Source of the DNA: Bacillota bacterium
GTDB lineage: Bacteria > Bacillota > UBA4882 > UBA8346
DNA length: 60,220 nt
Assembly: GCA_023435565.1 (NCBI GenBank)
Contig: JAEYRN010000041.1
Coordinates: forward strand, 1-60,220
Direction of reading: 5' to 3'
The translations under genes and the position numbers were made by a program. Of this stretch, positions 1 to 6,130 are shown one piece after another (positions within the stretch are counted from its first letter, which is position 1; the number at the start of each line of letters is the position of its first letter). Below the pieces are notes generated by a model that saw nothing but the letters and a program-made list of their open reading frames with translations, had not been told where the DNA came from and did not search any database.

Positions 1-140
1 TGTGTACACTTCACCTAACTGTTACCAGCTTCGGCGCAACACTCAATACGAGTGGTTGGTTAGACCTTACCCGGCAGGGACTTTCACCCTGCAAGAAACA
101 CCAAGCTTCGCTTGGCGTACTAACGTCCACGAGTTGCAGA
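1..140 (-). mobile_element. Group II intron-like RNA segment (5' part, truncated by window edge)
   Basis: Read on the minus strand, the sequence contains the string GGGTGAAAGTCCC flanked by complementary bases (about 75-95), a small hairpin CCAAGCGAAGCTTGG (about 101-116) and, further on, GCCGAAGC (29-36). The GGTGAAAGTCC block and GCCGAAGC-type strings are familiar from domain I of bacterial group II introns. The match is from memory of the pattern, not from an alignment. No reverse transcriptase is in the window, because the element would continue past position 1. It could instead be another structured RNA or insertion-sequence remnant. Confidence 0.3.
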
Positions 141-254
141 AGCCGTTCCGCCTTACTTAGCTCTTAAGTTAGGCGGAACGGTTTGGGTCGGAGTGCCGGA
201 ACTACCCAGATTTTTACTAACCGGCACGGAGCCTGCAACTCGTTGATATACGCC
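115..254. repeat. Imperfect cloverleaf-like inverted repeat
   Basis: The outer arm GGCGTACTAACGTCCACGAG (115-134, continuing TTGCAG) pairs with CTGCAACTCGTTGATATACGCC read in reverse (233-254). Inside it lie two perfect short hairpins, CCGTTCCGCC/GGCGGAACGG (about 143-181) and GTGCCGG/CCGGCAC (about 196-227). The whole block could fold as a three-way structure in RNA or as a cruciform. It lies immediately downstream of the membrane-protein gene at 327-1313. It may be part of the intron-like element, or an att-like site of a recombinase. No function is shown. Confidence 0.5.
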
Positions 255-265
255 GTGCCAGACCA
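245..265 (+). repeat. Left 21-bp inverted repeat
   Basis: GATATACGCCGTGCCAGACC (plus A) at 245-265 is the reverse complement of 1358-1378 with one mismatch (G versus A in the centre). The pair brackets the minus-strand membrane-protein gene, about 1.13 kb from outer edge to outer edge. I see no matching target-site duplication directly outside the pair. Confidence 0.7.
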
Positions 266-326
266 CTCTTTCAGTTCTACTTTCACGCCAGCTGAACCAA
301 GGATGGTTAGCTGGTCGACCTAATTT

Positions 327-1313
327 TTACCCAACATCTTTTATTTGTTCTCTAATCCAATCTTTATCTTCTTTTGCTGCCTCAGGTGAATGATATCCAT
401 TTTTTTCTAACTCATTAACTGCATAATCATATAATTTCAACATATTCTGACCTTCTAAACCAAGAACTCCTCTGTAAATATGGTAATGACCCGTCGGCAA
501 TACTTCCGCGATAGCATTTGTTATTAATAAAAGGATTAAATTACGAGGAGTTATTTTATCCTCTTGCAATGAGTAGAGGACTCTCTCTGTATCTTTTAAA
601 TACTCAAAAACTCTCGGCTTTACTATTTCTATTGCGGTAGTACTTAATTCTTGTGACATACTGTTTAATTCAGAAATACACATTTTTATTTCTTTTTTCT
701 TAGAGAATGTTCCCCATTCCATATCCATTATTTCAGATGTATTTTTAAGTAAAAAGACTAATAACAATACTGTTAAGACTAGAATTATTGGTAAGGCGAA
801 GGCTAAACCGTTCACAAGAAGCAAGGCTGATAAAACAACATATGAAATTTCAACAAAAAAAACACCAATTTGAGTCCCAATACTATATTCTGGTTCTTTA
901 CTAGCCATGTAATTAAATGGACCTGTAGCCAAAGCGTATCCATACAAAAGATACGGAATAATACTTATACCACTTGTATCAGCTCTTGCAACTATATAAA
1001 TAAATACGACAAACACCCAAAATAATTCTATCAAGTTGTTTATAAGAATGCTAATAGCCCCAAAAATTATTACAGGAGTCTTTTTTTGTTTATTGGTGAA
1101 GAAACTTACTCCTGCTCCAAATATAAAATTAAAAGGCATAATTACAATGGAATATAAAGTTGGAATAAACAATGAAATGAAAAAGGTTAATAAAACAAAC
1201 TTCCATTCACCGGAAAATATCAACCATCCGCCACCAACAATTCCGCCAAAGAAGTTCAGAATAAACAAAAGCGGTGTTGTTGTTTTGATTAAACCAGTAA
1301 TAAATGACAACAT
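327..1313 (-). CDS. Unknown multi-pass membrane protein between inverted repeats
   Basis: This 328-residue protein is not a family I recognise. About six hydrophobic segments fill residues 1-190 (for example around 10-35, 40-65, 82-110, 150-190). After them comes a hydrophilic, charged C-terminal half with likely helices, including the patch HYHIYRGVLGLEGQNML near residue 280. The ATG at 1313 is preceded by GAGGAGGGG, a strong ribosome site. The gene is A+T rich and stands alone, transcribed towards the structured block at 115-254. The 21-bp inverted repeats on either side suggest that it was carried in as a unit. The membrane location is inferred from hydrophobicity; the role is unknown. A cargo or cassette gene is possible. 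Confidence 0.75.
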   Translation of the reverse strand: MLSFITGLIKTTTPLLFILNFFGGIVGGGWLIFSGEWKFVLLTFFISLFIPTLYSIVIMPFNFIFGAGVSFFTNKQKKTPVIIFGAISILINNLIELFWVFVVFIYIVARADTSGISIIPYLLYGYALATGPFNYMASKEPEYSIGTQIGVFFVEISYVVLSALLLVNGLAFALPIILVLTVLLLVFLLKNTSEIMDMEWGTFSKKKEIKMCISELNSMSQELSTTAIEIVKPRVFEYLKDTERVLYSLQEDKITPRNLILLLITNAIAEVLPTGHYHIYRGVLGLEGQNMLKLYDYAVNELEKNGYHSPEAAKEDKDWIREQIKDVG

Positions 1314-1357
1314 GTTTTCCCCTCCTCGTAAATGGCCGTGCCCACGATGGGCCGGCC

Positions 1358-1378
1358 TGGTCTGGCATGGCGTATATC
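1358..1378 (-). repeat. Right 21-bp inverted repeat
   Basis: This is the mirror copy of 245-265, with 20 of 21 positions matching in reverse complement. It sits about 45 bp upstream of the ATG of the membrane-protein gene and is followed at 1387-1404 by a perfect 8-bp palindrome (TCCGAACT, two-base loop, AGTTCGGA). Confidence 0.7.
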
Positions 1379-1386
1379 TAGTAGTA

Positions 1387-1404
1387 TCCGAACTTTAGTT
1401 CGGA
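1387..1404. repeat. Perfect palindrome TCCGAACT-TT-AGTTCGGA
   Basis: This is an eight-base perfect stem with a two-base centre, located between the recombinase stop codon and the right inverted repeat. It is not followed by a T-run on either strand, so it does not look like an intrinsic terminator. It could be an operator, a recombination site or chance. Confidence 0.45.
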
Positions 1405-1457
1405 ATAAACGTTTCCCATAAATATATTCCGATCATTTTACGTATCAAAAAATAGTC

Positions 1458-2570
1458 CTAAATTTTCCCAACAGCAAAATTATCTAAAGGTGATCTAATC
1501 TTTTTAATATCCATTTGGGTAATGTGCGTATAGATCATTGTAGTCTCAGGTCTGCTATGGCCTAGCAACTCTTGTACATAACGTAAATCAACACCATCTT
1601 CCAATAAATGAGTCGCAAACGAATGTCTTAAGGTATGTACAGTTGCATTTTTAGCAATTCCGGCTTTTTTACGAGCTTTCTCAAAAATTTTCTCCGCAGT
1701 CCTTACTGATAAATGTTTATCTTTATCGGCTCCCGGAAATAGCCATTTACATGGATGATATACTTTCCGATAATTATTAAGCTCTTCAAGAACTATTGCC
1801 GATAAGATACTATTCCGATCCTTTTTCCCTTTGGCTCTCTTGACAAATATCAACCCCCTGTCGCCATCTATATCTTCCACTCTTAAACTCACTATCTCGC
1901 TTACCCGCAATCCGGCGCTATAAGTAAGCATCAATAATAACCGGTGTTTAGGATTGGTCACTGCCTTAACTAATTTAATAATCTCATCCCTGCTTAAAAC
2001 CGCCGGCAACTTATGTTCTTTTCTTGGCCTCGGCACTTCGCCAACAATCTTTGGAGATTTTAAAACAACATTATATAAAAATTTAATCGCGCTAACGGTC
2101 TGATCAATATATGACTCCGATACCTGTTTCTCATCGACCAAATAAAATAAATAATCTAAGATCTGTTTTTCGGTAACTTGTAAAAGGCCTCCGCCAATAA
2201 ATAACTTAAAAGCTTTTACCTGATTCCGGTATACCTTTTTGGTCTTTGGACTGTAACCTCTTATTTTTAATTCCCTGTCCAGGTTAAGCATTATTTGAAC
2301 ATCTTTATCGATATTATTGACCTTGGTTTGGTTTTGATCAGACTTCACTGAAAAAGGGGATAATGTTGTGTCAATAAAAATCTCTTTATCCTTAAAAATA
2401 TCCAACAATTGTTTAACTGTTTTATCAATATTCGGCACCGACCAAAATTTACCTTCCTGGTTCCATTTCCGGCCATGAATCTTTCTAATCTTCTCAACAG
2501 AATCCCAATCATACGTAAATTTAACCGAAATCCACTCTTTATTTTCTTTTTCAATCAAAATTGCTGCCAT
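1458..2570 (-). CDS. Tyrosine recombinase, integron-integrase-like, with extra N-terminal domain
   Basis: Site-specific DNA recombinase of about 370 residues. The catalytic set is complete: Arg in AGLRVSE (~R222), Lys in AKGKKDR (~K247), HTLRH (~H312, R315), LGHS (~H338) and the nucleophile in MIYTHI (~Y347). The SAM-like core-binding domain spans roughly 85-180. The tail IRSPLDN closely resembles the RSPLD end of integron integrases, but I see no clear IntI-specific insertion. The first ~70 residues are an added domain with the pattern GRKWNQEGKFWSVP, resembling the HARP-like module seen in SMARCAL1 and in front of some recombinases. I chose the ATG at 2570, which follows AAGGTGGTGA; a GTG at 2585 is also possible. 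Two direct-repeat families lie just upstream. An integron platform, a resolvase-type enzyme or a solitary integrase are all possible. Confidence 0.85.
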   Translation of the reverse strand: MAAILIEKENKEWISVKFTYDWDSVEKIRKIHGRKWNQEGKFWSVPNIDKTVKQLLDIFKDKEIFIDTTLSPFSVKSDQNQTKVNNIDKDVQIMLNLDRELKIRGYSPKTKKVYRNQVKAFKLFIGGGLLQVTEKQILDYLFYLVDEKQVSESYIDQTVSAIKFLYNVVLKSPKIVGEVPRPRKEHKLPAVLSRDEIIKLVKAVTNPKHRLLLMLTYSAGLRVSEIVSLRVEDIDGDRGLIFVKRAKGKKDRNSILSAIVLEELNNYRKVYHPCKWLFPGADKDKHLSVRTAEKIFEKARKKAGIAKNATVHTLRHSFATHLLEDGVDLRYVQELLGHSRPETTMIYTHITQMDIKKIRSPLDNFAVGKI

Positions 2571-2623
2571 GGATAAATTCACCACCTTGATTCATTAATT
2601 TGTAATTTTTGTAATTAACAAAT

Positions 2624-2776
2624 TTATCTATTATTGTAAACGAACATACATTCGGTGTCAATATAATAAAAAGACCGCGACTTAACAATCAGATCTTTCT
2701 TCTCAATGGGCGGTATATTCTCAAAAAGCTTACATCTTTCAGCCATAACTAAGTTAACTTGATGATCAGGTTTCAA
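2624..2776 (-). CDS. Possible small ORF upstream of the recombinase
   Basis: An open frame of 50 codons runs from a TTG at 2776 (ATG alternative at 2746) to a TAA 54 bp before the recombinase start. Its composition looks protein-like, for example CKLFENIPPIEKKDLIVKSR and a tyrosine-rich end, but neither start has a clear ribosome site. The frame enters from the 22-bp repeat array. It may be a remnant of a longer gene cut by rearrangement, a leader peptide, or chance. Confidence 0.25.
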   Translation of the reverse strand: MKPDHQVNLVMAERCKLFENIPPIEKKDLIVKSRSFYYIDTECMFVYNNR

Positions 2777-2882
2777 ATTTACTATAGTAGATTCAAAAAT
2801 TTACTAGGCTCAATTTTAAAATTTACTATAGTAGATCTCAAAACGTACTATAGTGGATTTAAGAATTCAATATAGTAGATTT
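2775..2882. repeat. Iteron-like array, about five copies, ~22-bp period
   Basis: The core TTTACTATAGTAGATT recurs with its ACTA box near 2781, 2802 (partial copy), 2824, 2847 and 2869 (ATA variant), a spacing of 21-23 bp, or two helical turns. Each full core contains the palindrome ACTATAGT. The array lies upstream of the recombinase on its 5' side. Such phased repeats suit binding by a protein: recombinase, replication initiator or regulator. Confidence 0.75.
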
Positions 2883-2931
2883 AAAAATTTATTCTTTTTT
2901 CAGAAACAGTTGATGAGGAATTTTAAAATTA

Positions 2932-3007
2932 CACTAGAGAAACTTTTTGATTAAGCCAAGAAATTTTGTGATTTCACTAGAGAAATATTTAGATTAAGCC
3001 AAGAAAT
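2932..3007. repeat. Two 33-bp direct repeats
   Basis: CACTAGAGAAA, a 7-base variable stretch, then GATTAAGCCAAGAAAT occurs at 2932-2964 and again at 2975-3007, giving a period of 43 bp. This family is unrelated to the neighbouring 22-bp array. Together the two arrays make up most of the 700-bp gene-free stretch 2586-3290. The rest of that stretch (3010-3110 and 3140-3290) shows nothing else to me. Confidence 0.75.
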
Positions 3008-3109
3008 ATTTAAATCTAGCCGTTCAATATTGAACCCATTGAACTCAACCTCTTTGAATTAACCATGACTTCTGTCTCCGGTCTTCTTCTCCAAAAAGCT
3101 CTTTCCCAA

Positions 3110-3141
3110 TTAAAAAACCAACCCGCTATGGTTGGTTGTTT
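3110..3141 (-). terminator. Intrinsic terminator downstream of pnp
   Basis: On the minus strand the stem AACCAACC/GGTTGGTT with loop ATAGCG is followed by TTTTTTAATT. It lies about 150 bp beyond the pnp stop codon. A plus-strand reading also has T-rich sequence, so it may work both ways. Confidence 0.6.
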
Positions 3142-3290
3142 TGATTTATTGATTTCTCTAATTCTTCATTTAAATGAACTGGAAAATTGTTAGCTTCAAA
3201 ACTCACGCAAAGGATGTTAGCACAGCTAAAAGCTTGAAGAATGAAGCGTGAAAAAAATTTCAAACTTCAAACTTCTAACTTCAAACTTTA

Positions 3291-5402
3291 TCAACTCACG
3301 CCGACCGGCTGCTCATCCCCTACCAGTACTGCTTTACGGGAAAGATTAACTCGGCCTTGTTTATCGATCTCCACCACTTTAACCATGATCTCGTCACCCA
3401 CGTTAACCACATCTTCCACCTTGGCCACACGTTCTTTGGCAAGCTGTGAGATGTGGACCAATCCTTCCTTACCAGGCAGGACTTCGACAAAAGCTCCGAA
3501 GTTCATTAAACGGGTGACTTTACCCAAGTAAATGGCGCCGACTTCGACATCGCTGGTTAAGCGGCGGATCATCTCCTCGGCCTTAGTTCCGGCATTGACG
3601 TCAACAGCGGCGATAAATACGCGGCCATCATCTTCGATATCGATCTCTGCTCCGGTTTCCTCAACGATCTTCCGGATCATCTTACCGCCAGGTCCGATTA
3701 CATCACGGATCCGGTCCGGATCAATCTCAAAGGTAATAATCCGGGGCGCAAACGGTGAAAGTTCCTTCCGTGATTCAGTAATGACCTCGGCCATTTTACC
3801 CAAGATAAAGAGACGACCTTCTCTAGCTTGCGCCAAAGCTTGCTTCAGAATTTCCTTATTAATTCCCTTAATTTTAATATCCATCTGGATCGCGGTGACT
3901 CCATCTTTGGTGCCGGCTACTTTAAAGTCCATATCACCGTAATGATCTTCCATACCTTGAATATCAGTGAGAATCGCGAATTCTTCACCGTCTTTAAGTA
4001 ATCCCATTGCTACTCCGGCCACAGGTTTACGGATCGGCACTCCGGCATCCATTAAGGATAGTGTGCTACCGCAGATGCTTGCTTGGGATGAAGAACCGTT
4101 TGATTCCAAAACCTCGGAAACCAGACGAATCGTATATGGAAATTCTTCTTCACTGGGGATTACCGGTACTAAAGCGCGTTCCGCCAATGCTCCATGGCCG
4201 ATTTCACGGCGGCCGGGGCTCCTAGAGGGGCGGACCTCACCAACGCTGTAAGAGGGGAAATTGTAATGGTGAATGTAACGTTTCGAATTTTCTTCACCCA
4301 GACCGTCCAGAATTTGTTCTTCACTGACCCGACCCAAAGTACATACGGTAAGCACTTGAGTTTGACCTCTGGTGAAAAGTCCGGAACCGTGAGTTCTTGG
4401 TAAAAGACCGACCGCACAGTTAATTGGCCTGATTTCAGATAGACCGCGGCCATCGGGGCGAATCTTATCGACGGCGATCATCTTGCGGACTTCCTCGTAG
4501 ACGATATTGTCCATGACTTCCTTGATAGTCTTCTCCCATTGGGCATACTCTTCGCCGAACTTGGACTGGAAGTGTTCCAAAGTCTCCGTCTTGACCTGTT
4601 CGATCAAAGACTCTCTTTCCAATTTTTCGTCAGTTTTAATGGCCGATACCATCTTTGCAGTGGCGAACTCCCGGACCTGTTTATTAATTTCGGAATCAGG
4701 TTCGTATAGAACTACTTCGACTTTTGGTTTACCGACTTCGGCCCGGATTTTTTCGATAAAAGACACAATTTCTTTGATAGCTTCATGCCCAAAAAGAATC
4801 GATTCCAGAACCTCATCTTCGGTCATTTCATTGACGCCGGCTTCAACCATCATAATTGCATCTTTGGTCCCGGCCACTACCAAAGAAAGCTCGCTTTTTT
4901 CTCCTTCGGCAACTGTAGGGTTGATTATTAACTTGCCGTTTACTTTGCCAACCTTAACTCCGCCAATCGGTTCGGCAAATGGAATTTCCGAAATATGTAG
5001 TGCGGCGGAAGCTCCGATCATGGCTACCAGACCAGGTTCGTTGTCTGGTTCAACCGATAAAACCGTAGCTACTACTTGAACATCATTTCGAAATCCTTCC
5101 GGGAAAAGCGGGCGAATCGGCCGATCAATCATTCTTCCGGCAAGAACTGCGCTTTCTGCAGGTCTTCCCTCTCGTTTAATGAAACCGCCGGGGATTTTCC
5201 CGACCGCATAGAGCCTTTCTTCATAGTCTACAAGCAGAGGAAAGAAATCAATCCCCTCTCTGGCCTGCTTTGCCATGGTAGCGGTGACTAAGACCACGGT
5301 TTGACCATAACGGACTAATACCGCAGCATTGGCTTGTTTGGCAACCTGCCCATACTCGATGACTAAAGGGCGACCCGCCAGGGTCATCTCCCATTTCTGC
5401 AT
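3291..5402 (-). CDS. pnp: Polyribonucleotide nucleotidyltransferase (PNPase)
   Basis: Phosphorolytic 3'-to-5' exoribonuclease acting in mRNA turnover in the cytoplasm, a homotrimer in known cases. The 703 residues match the family length. Domain order is a first RNase PH domain (~10-140), an all-alpha linker domain (~145-235), a second catalytic RNase PH domain (~310-545, with RPDGRG and the SNGSSSQAS region), a KH domain (~555-610, loop IGPGGKMI) and a C-terminal S1 domain (~620-690, GAFVEVLPGKEGLVHIS). The ATG at 5402 has GGAGG upstream. It lies downstream of rpsO, the common rpsO-pnp order, but a terminator separates them here. The local G+C looks higher than that of the surrounding genes, as expected for a strongly expressed gene. 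Confidence 0.98.
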   Translation of the reverse strand: MQKWEMTLAGRPLVIEYGQVAKQANAAVLVRYGQTVVLVTATMAKQAREGIDFFPLLVDYEERLYAVGKIPGGFIKREGRPAESAVLAGRMIDRPIRPLFPEGFRNDVQVVATVLSVEPDNEPGLVAMIGASAALHISEIPFAEPIGGVKVGKVNGKLIINPTVAEGEKSELSLVVAGTKDAIMMVEAGVNEMTEDEVLESILFGHEAIKEIVSFIEKIRAEVGKPKVEVVLYEPDSEINKQVREFATAKMVSAIKTDEKLERESLIEQVKTETLEHFQSKFGEEYAQWEKTIKEVMDNIVYEEVRKMIAVDKIRPDGRGLSEIRPINCAVGLLPRTHGSGLFTRGQTQVLTVCTLGRVSEEQILDGLGEENSKRYIHHYNFPSYSVGEVRPSRSPGRREIGHGALAERALVPVIPSEEEFPYTIRLVSEVLESNGSSSQASICGSTLSLMDAGVPIRKPVAGVAMGLLKDGEEFAILTDIQGMEDHYGDMDFKVAGTKDGVTAIQMDIKIKGINKEILKQALAQAREGRLFILGKMAEVITESRKELSPFAPRIITFEIDPDRIRDVIGPGGKMIRKIVEETGAEIDIEDDGRVFIAAVDVNAGTKAEEMIRRLTSDVEVGAIYLGKVTRLMNFGAFVEVLPGKEGLVHISQLAKERVAKVEDVVNVGDEIMVKVVEIDKQGRVNLSRKAVLVGDEQPVGVS

Positions 5403-5587
5403 ATTTAATCCTCCTTACCACTCCCGTTTTTCGGGTAATTTTAGTATAAACTATTTTTCAATTCCAAAAACCTGAATTTCAAGAAATAACACTGAACAAA
5501 AAATTGTTTGGAAATGAAAAACGTTTAGATAGCAAATGATAATTCTCCAATACCTCAAGGTCTTAATAACTAATAAGACCCTTATAA

Positions 5588-5616
5588 CATAAAGAAAAGC
5601 GGTTTCCCGCTTTCTT
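5588..5616 (-). terminator. Terminator after rpsO
   Basis: On the minus strand AAAGCGGGAAACCGCTTTT forms a short hairpin (AGCGG/CCGCT) followed by TCTTTAT, just past the rpsO stop codon. It may attenuate read-through into pnp. Confidence 0.65.
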
Positions 5617-5622
5617 AAAAAA

Positions 5623-5892
5623 TTACTTCCGGAGACCTAATTTTTCAATTATCGCCCGGTATCGGTTGATGTCTTTTTGTGACAGATAATTCAACAATCC
5701 ACGGCGTTGTCCGACCATTTTTAATAAACCCCGGCGTGAATGATGGTCTTTCTTATGGACTTTCAAATGTTCGGTTAAATAATTAATCCGTTCAGTCAAG
5801 ATCGCGATTTGAACTTCCGGTGAACCGGTATCTGAATCATGCAAACGATACTTTCCAATAATAGACTGTTTTTGTTCAAGATTCAAACTCAA
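5623..5892 (-). CDS. rpsO: 30S ribosomal protein S15
   Basis: A primary rRNA-binding protein of the small subunit, 89 residues, which is the standard length. Family signatures include GSPEVQIAILTERI (~23-36), the KKDHHSRRGLLKMVGQRR helix-turn-helix (~46-63) and the LNYL end of the core. Translation starts at TTG (5892) with GGAGGTG eight bases before it. It has its own promoter (6010-6038) and a ~110-nt structured leader that may mediate S15 feedback control. Confidence 0.98.
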   Translation of the reverse strand: MSLNLEQKQSIIGKYRLHDSDTGSPEVQIAILTERINYLTEHLKVHKKDHHSRRGLLKMVGQRRGLLNYLSQKDINRYRAIIEKLGLRK

Positions 5893-6003
5893 AATTTTTC
5901 ACCTCCTTAATCTAAAACGCCTCCCGCCGAGGGTTTCGCCGGAGAAACGAAACTCCCAGTCAGGGGTTGAAAACCTAAACAATGGGCTTTTAAACCCAAA
6001 CTA
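5893..6003 (-). promoter_or_regulatory. Structured rpsO leader, possible S15 autoregulatory element
   Basis: Between the predicted transcription start (~6003) and the TTG, the leader carries the hairpin GTTTCG-(TTTCTCCGG)-CGAAAC (about 5933-5953), followed by CCTC, which could pair with the GAGG of the ribosome site. S15 represses its own translation through leader structures in several bacteria. That this leader does so is inference from position and foldability. Confidence 0.35.
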
Positions 6004-6009
6004 GTAATT

Positions 6010-6038
6010 ATTTTACCATAATTTTGTGATGGTGTAAA
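6010..6038 (-). promoter_or_regulatory. SigA-type promoter for rpsO
   Basis: The minus strand reads TTTACA, a 17-base spacer, then TAAAAT (-10 at 6010-6015, -35 at 6033-6038). This places the start near 6003. Confidence 0.65.
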
Positions 6039-6039
6039 C

Positions 6040-6102
6040 TATATAAGATGAAGTAAATATCCTATTCAAGATTTGCATTCCTAAGACCGAATGCAAATAC
6101 TA
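6040..6102 (+). repeat. Dispersed ~62-bp repeat, copy 1
   Basis: TATATAAGATGAAGTAA opens this copy and CCGAATGCAAATACTA closes it; inside is the inverted pair TTTGCATTC/GAATGCAAA. Related copies lie at 16169-16230 (minus orientation) and 31926-31990 (plus). This copy sits between the U32 gene and the rpsO promoter. Confidence 0.65.
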
Positions 6103-6130
6103 AATTTATTTCAACTTATCAATAATTACT

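Noticed and set aside
13..176. Integron attC site formed by GTTAGGY/RCCTAAC cores at 13-19 and 170-176
   Set aside because: Core-like heptamers exist on both sides, but the inner L boxes are not complementary in the required arrangement and the distance is long; kept only as a question in the findings.
2775..3007. CRISPR array
   Set aside because: The repeats are short, A+T-rich and back to back, without unique spacers of constant length, and there are no cas genes in the window.
4507..5079. Long plus-strand open frame antisense to pnp
   Set aside because: A shadow of codon bias in pnp; low-complexity Ser/Thr/Ile composition and no ribosome site.
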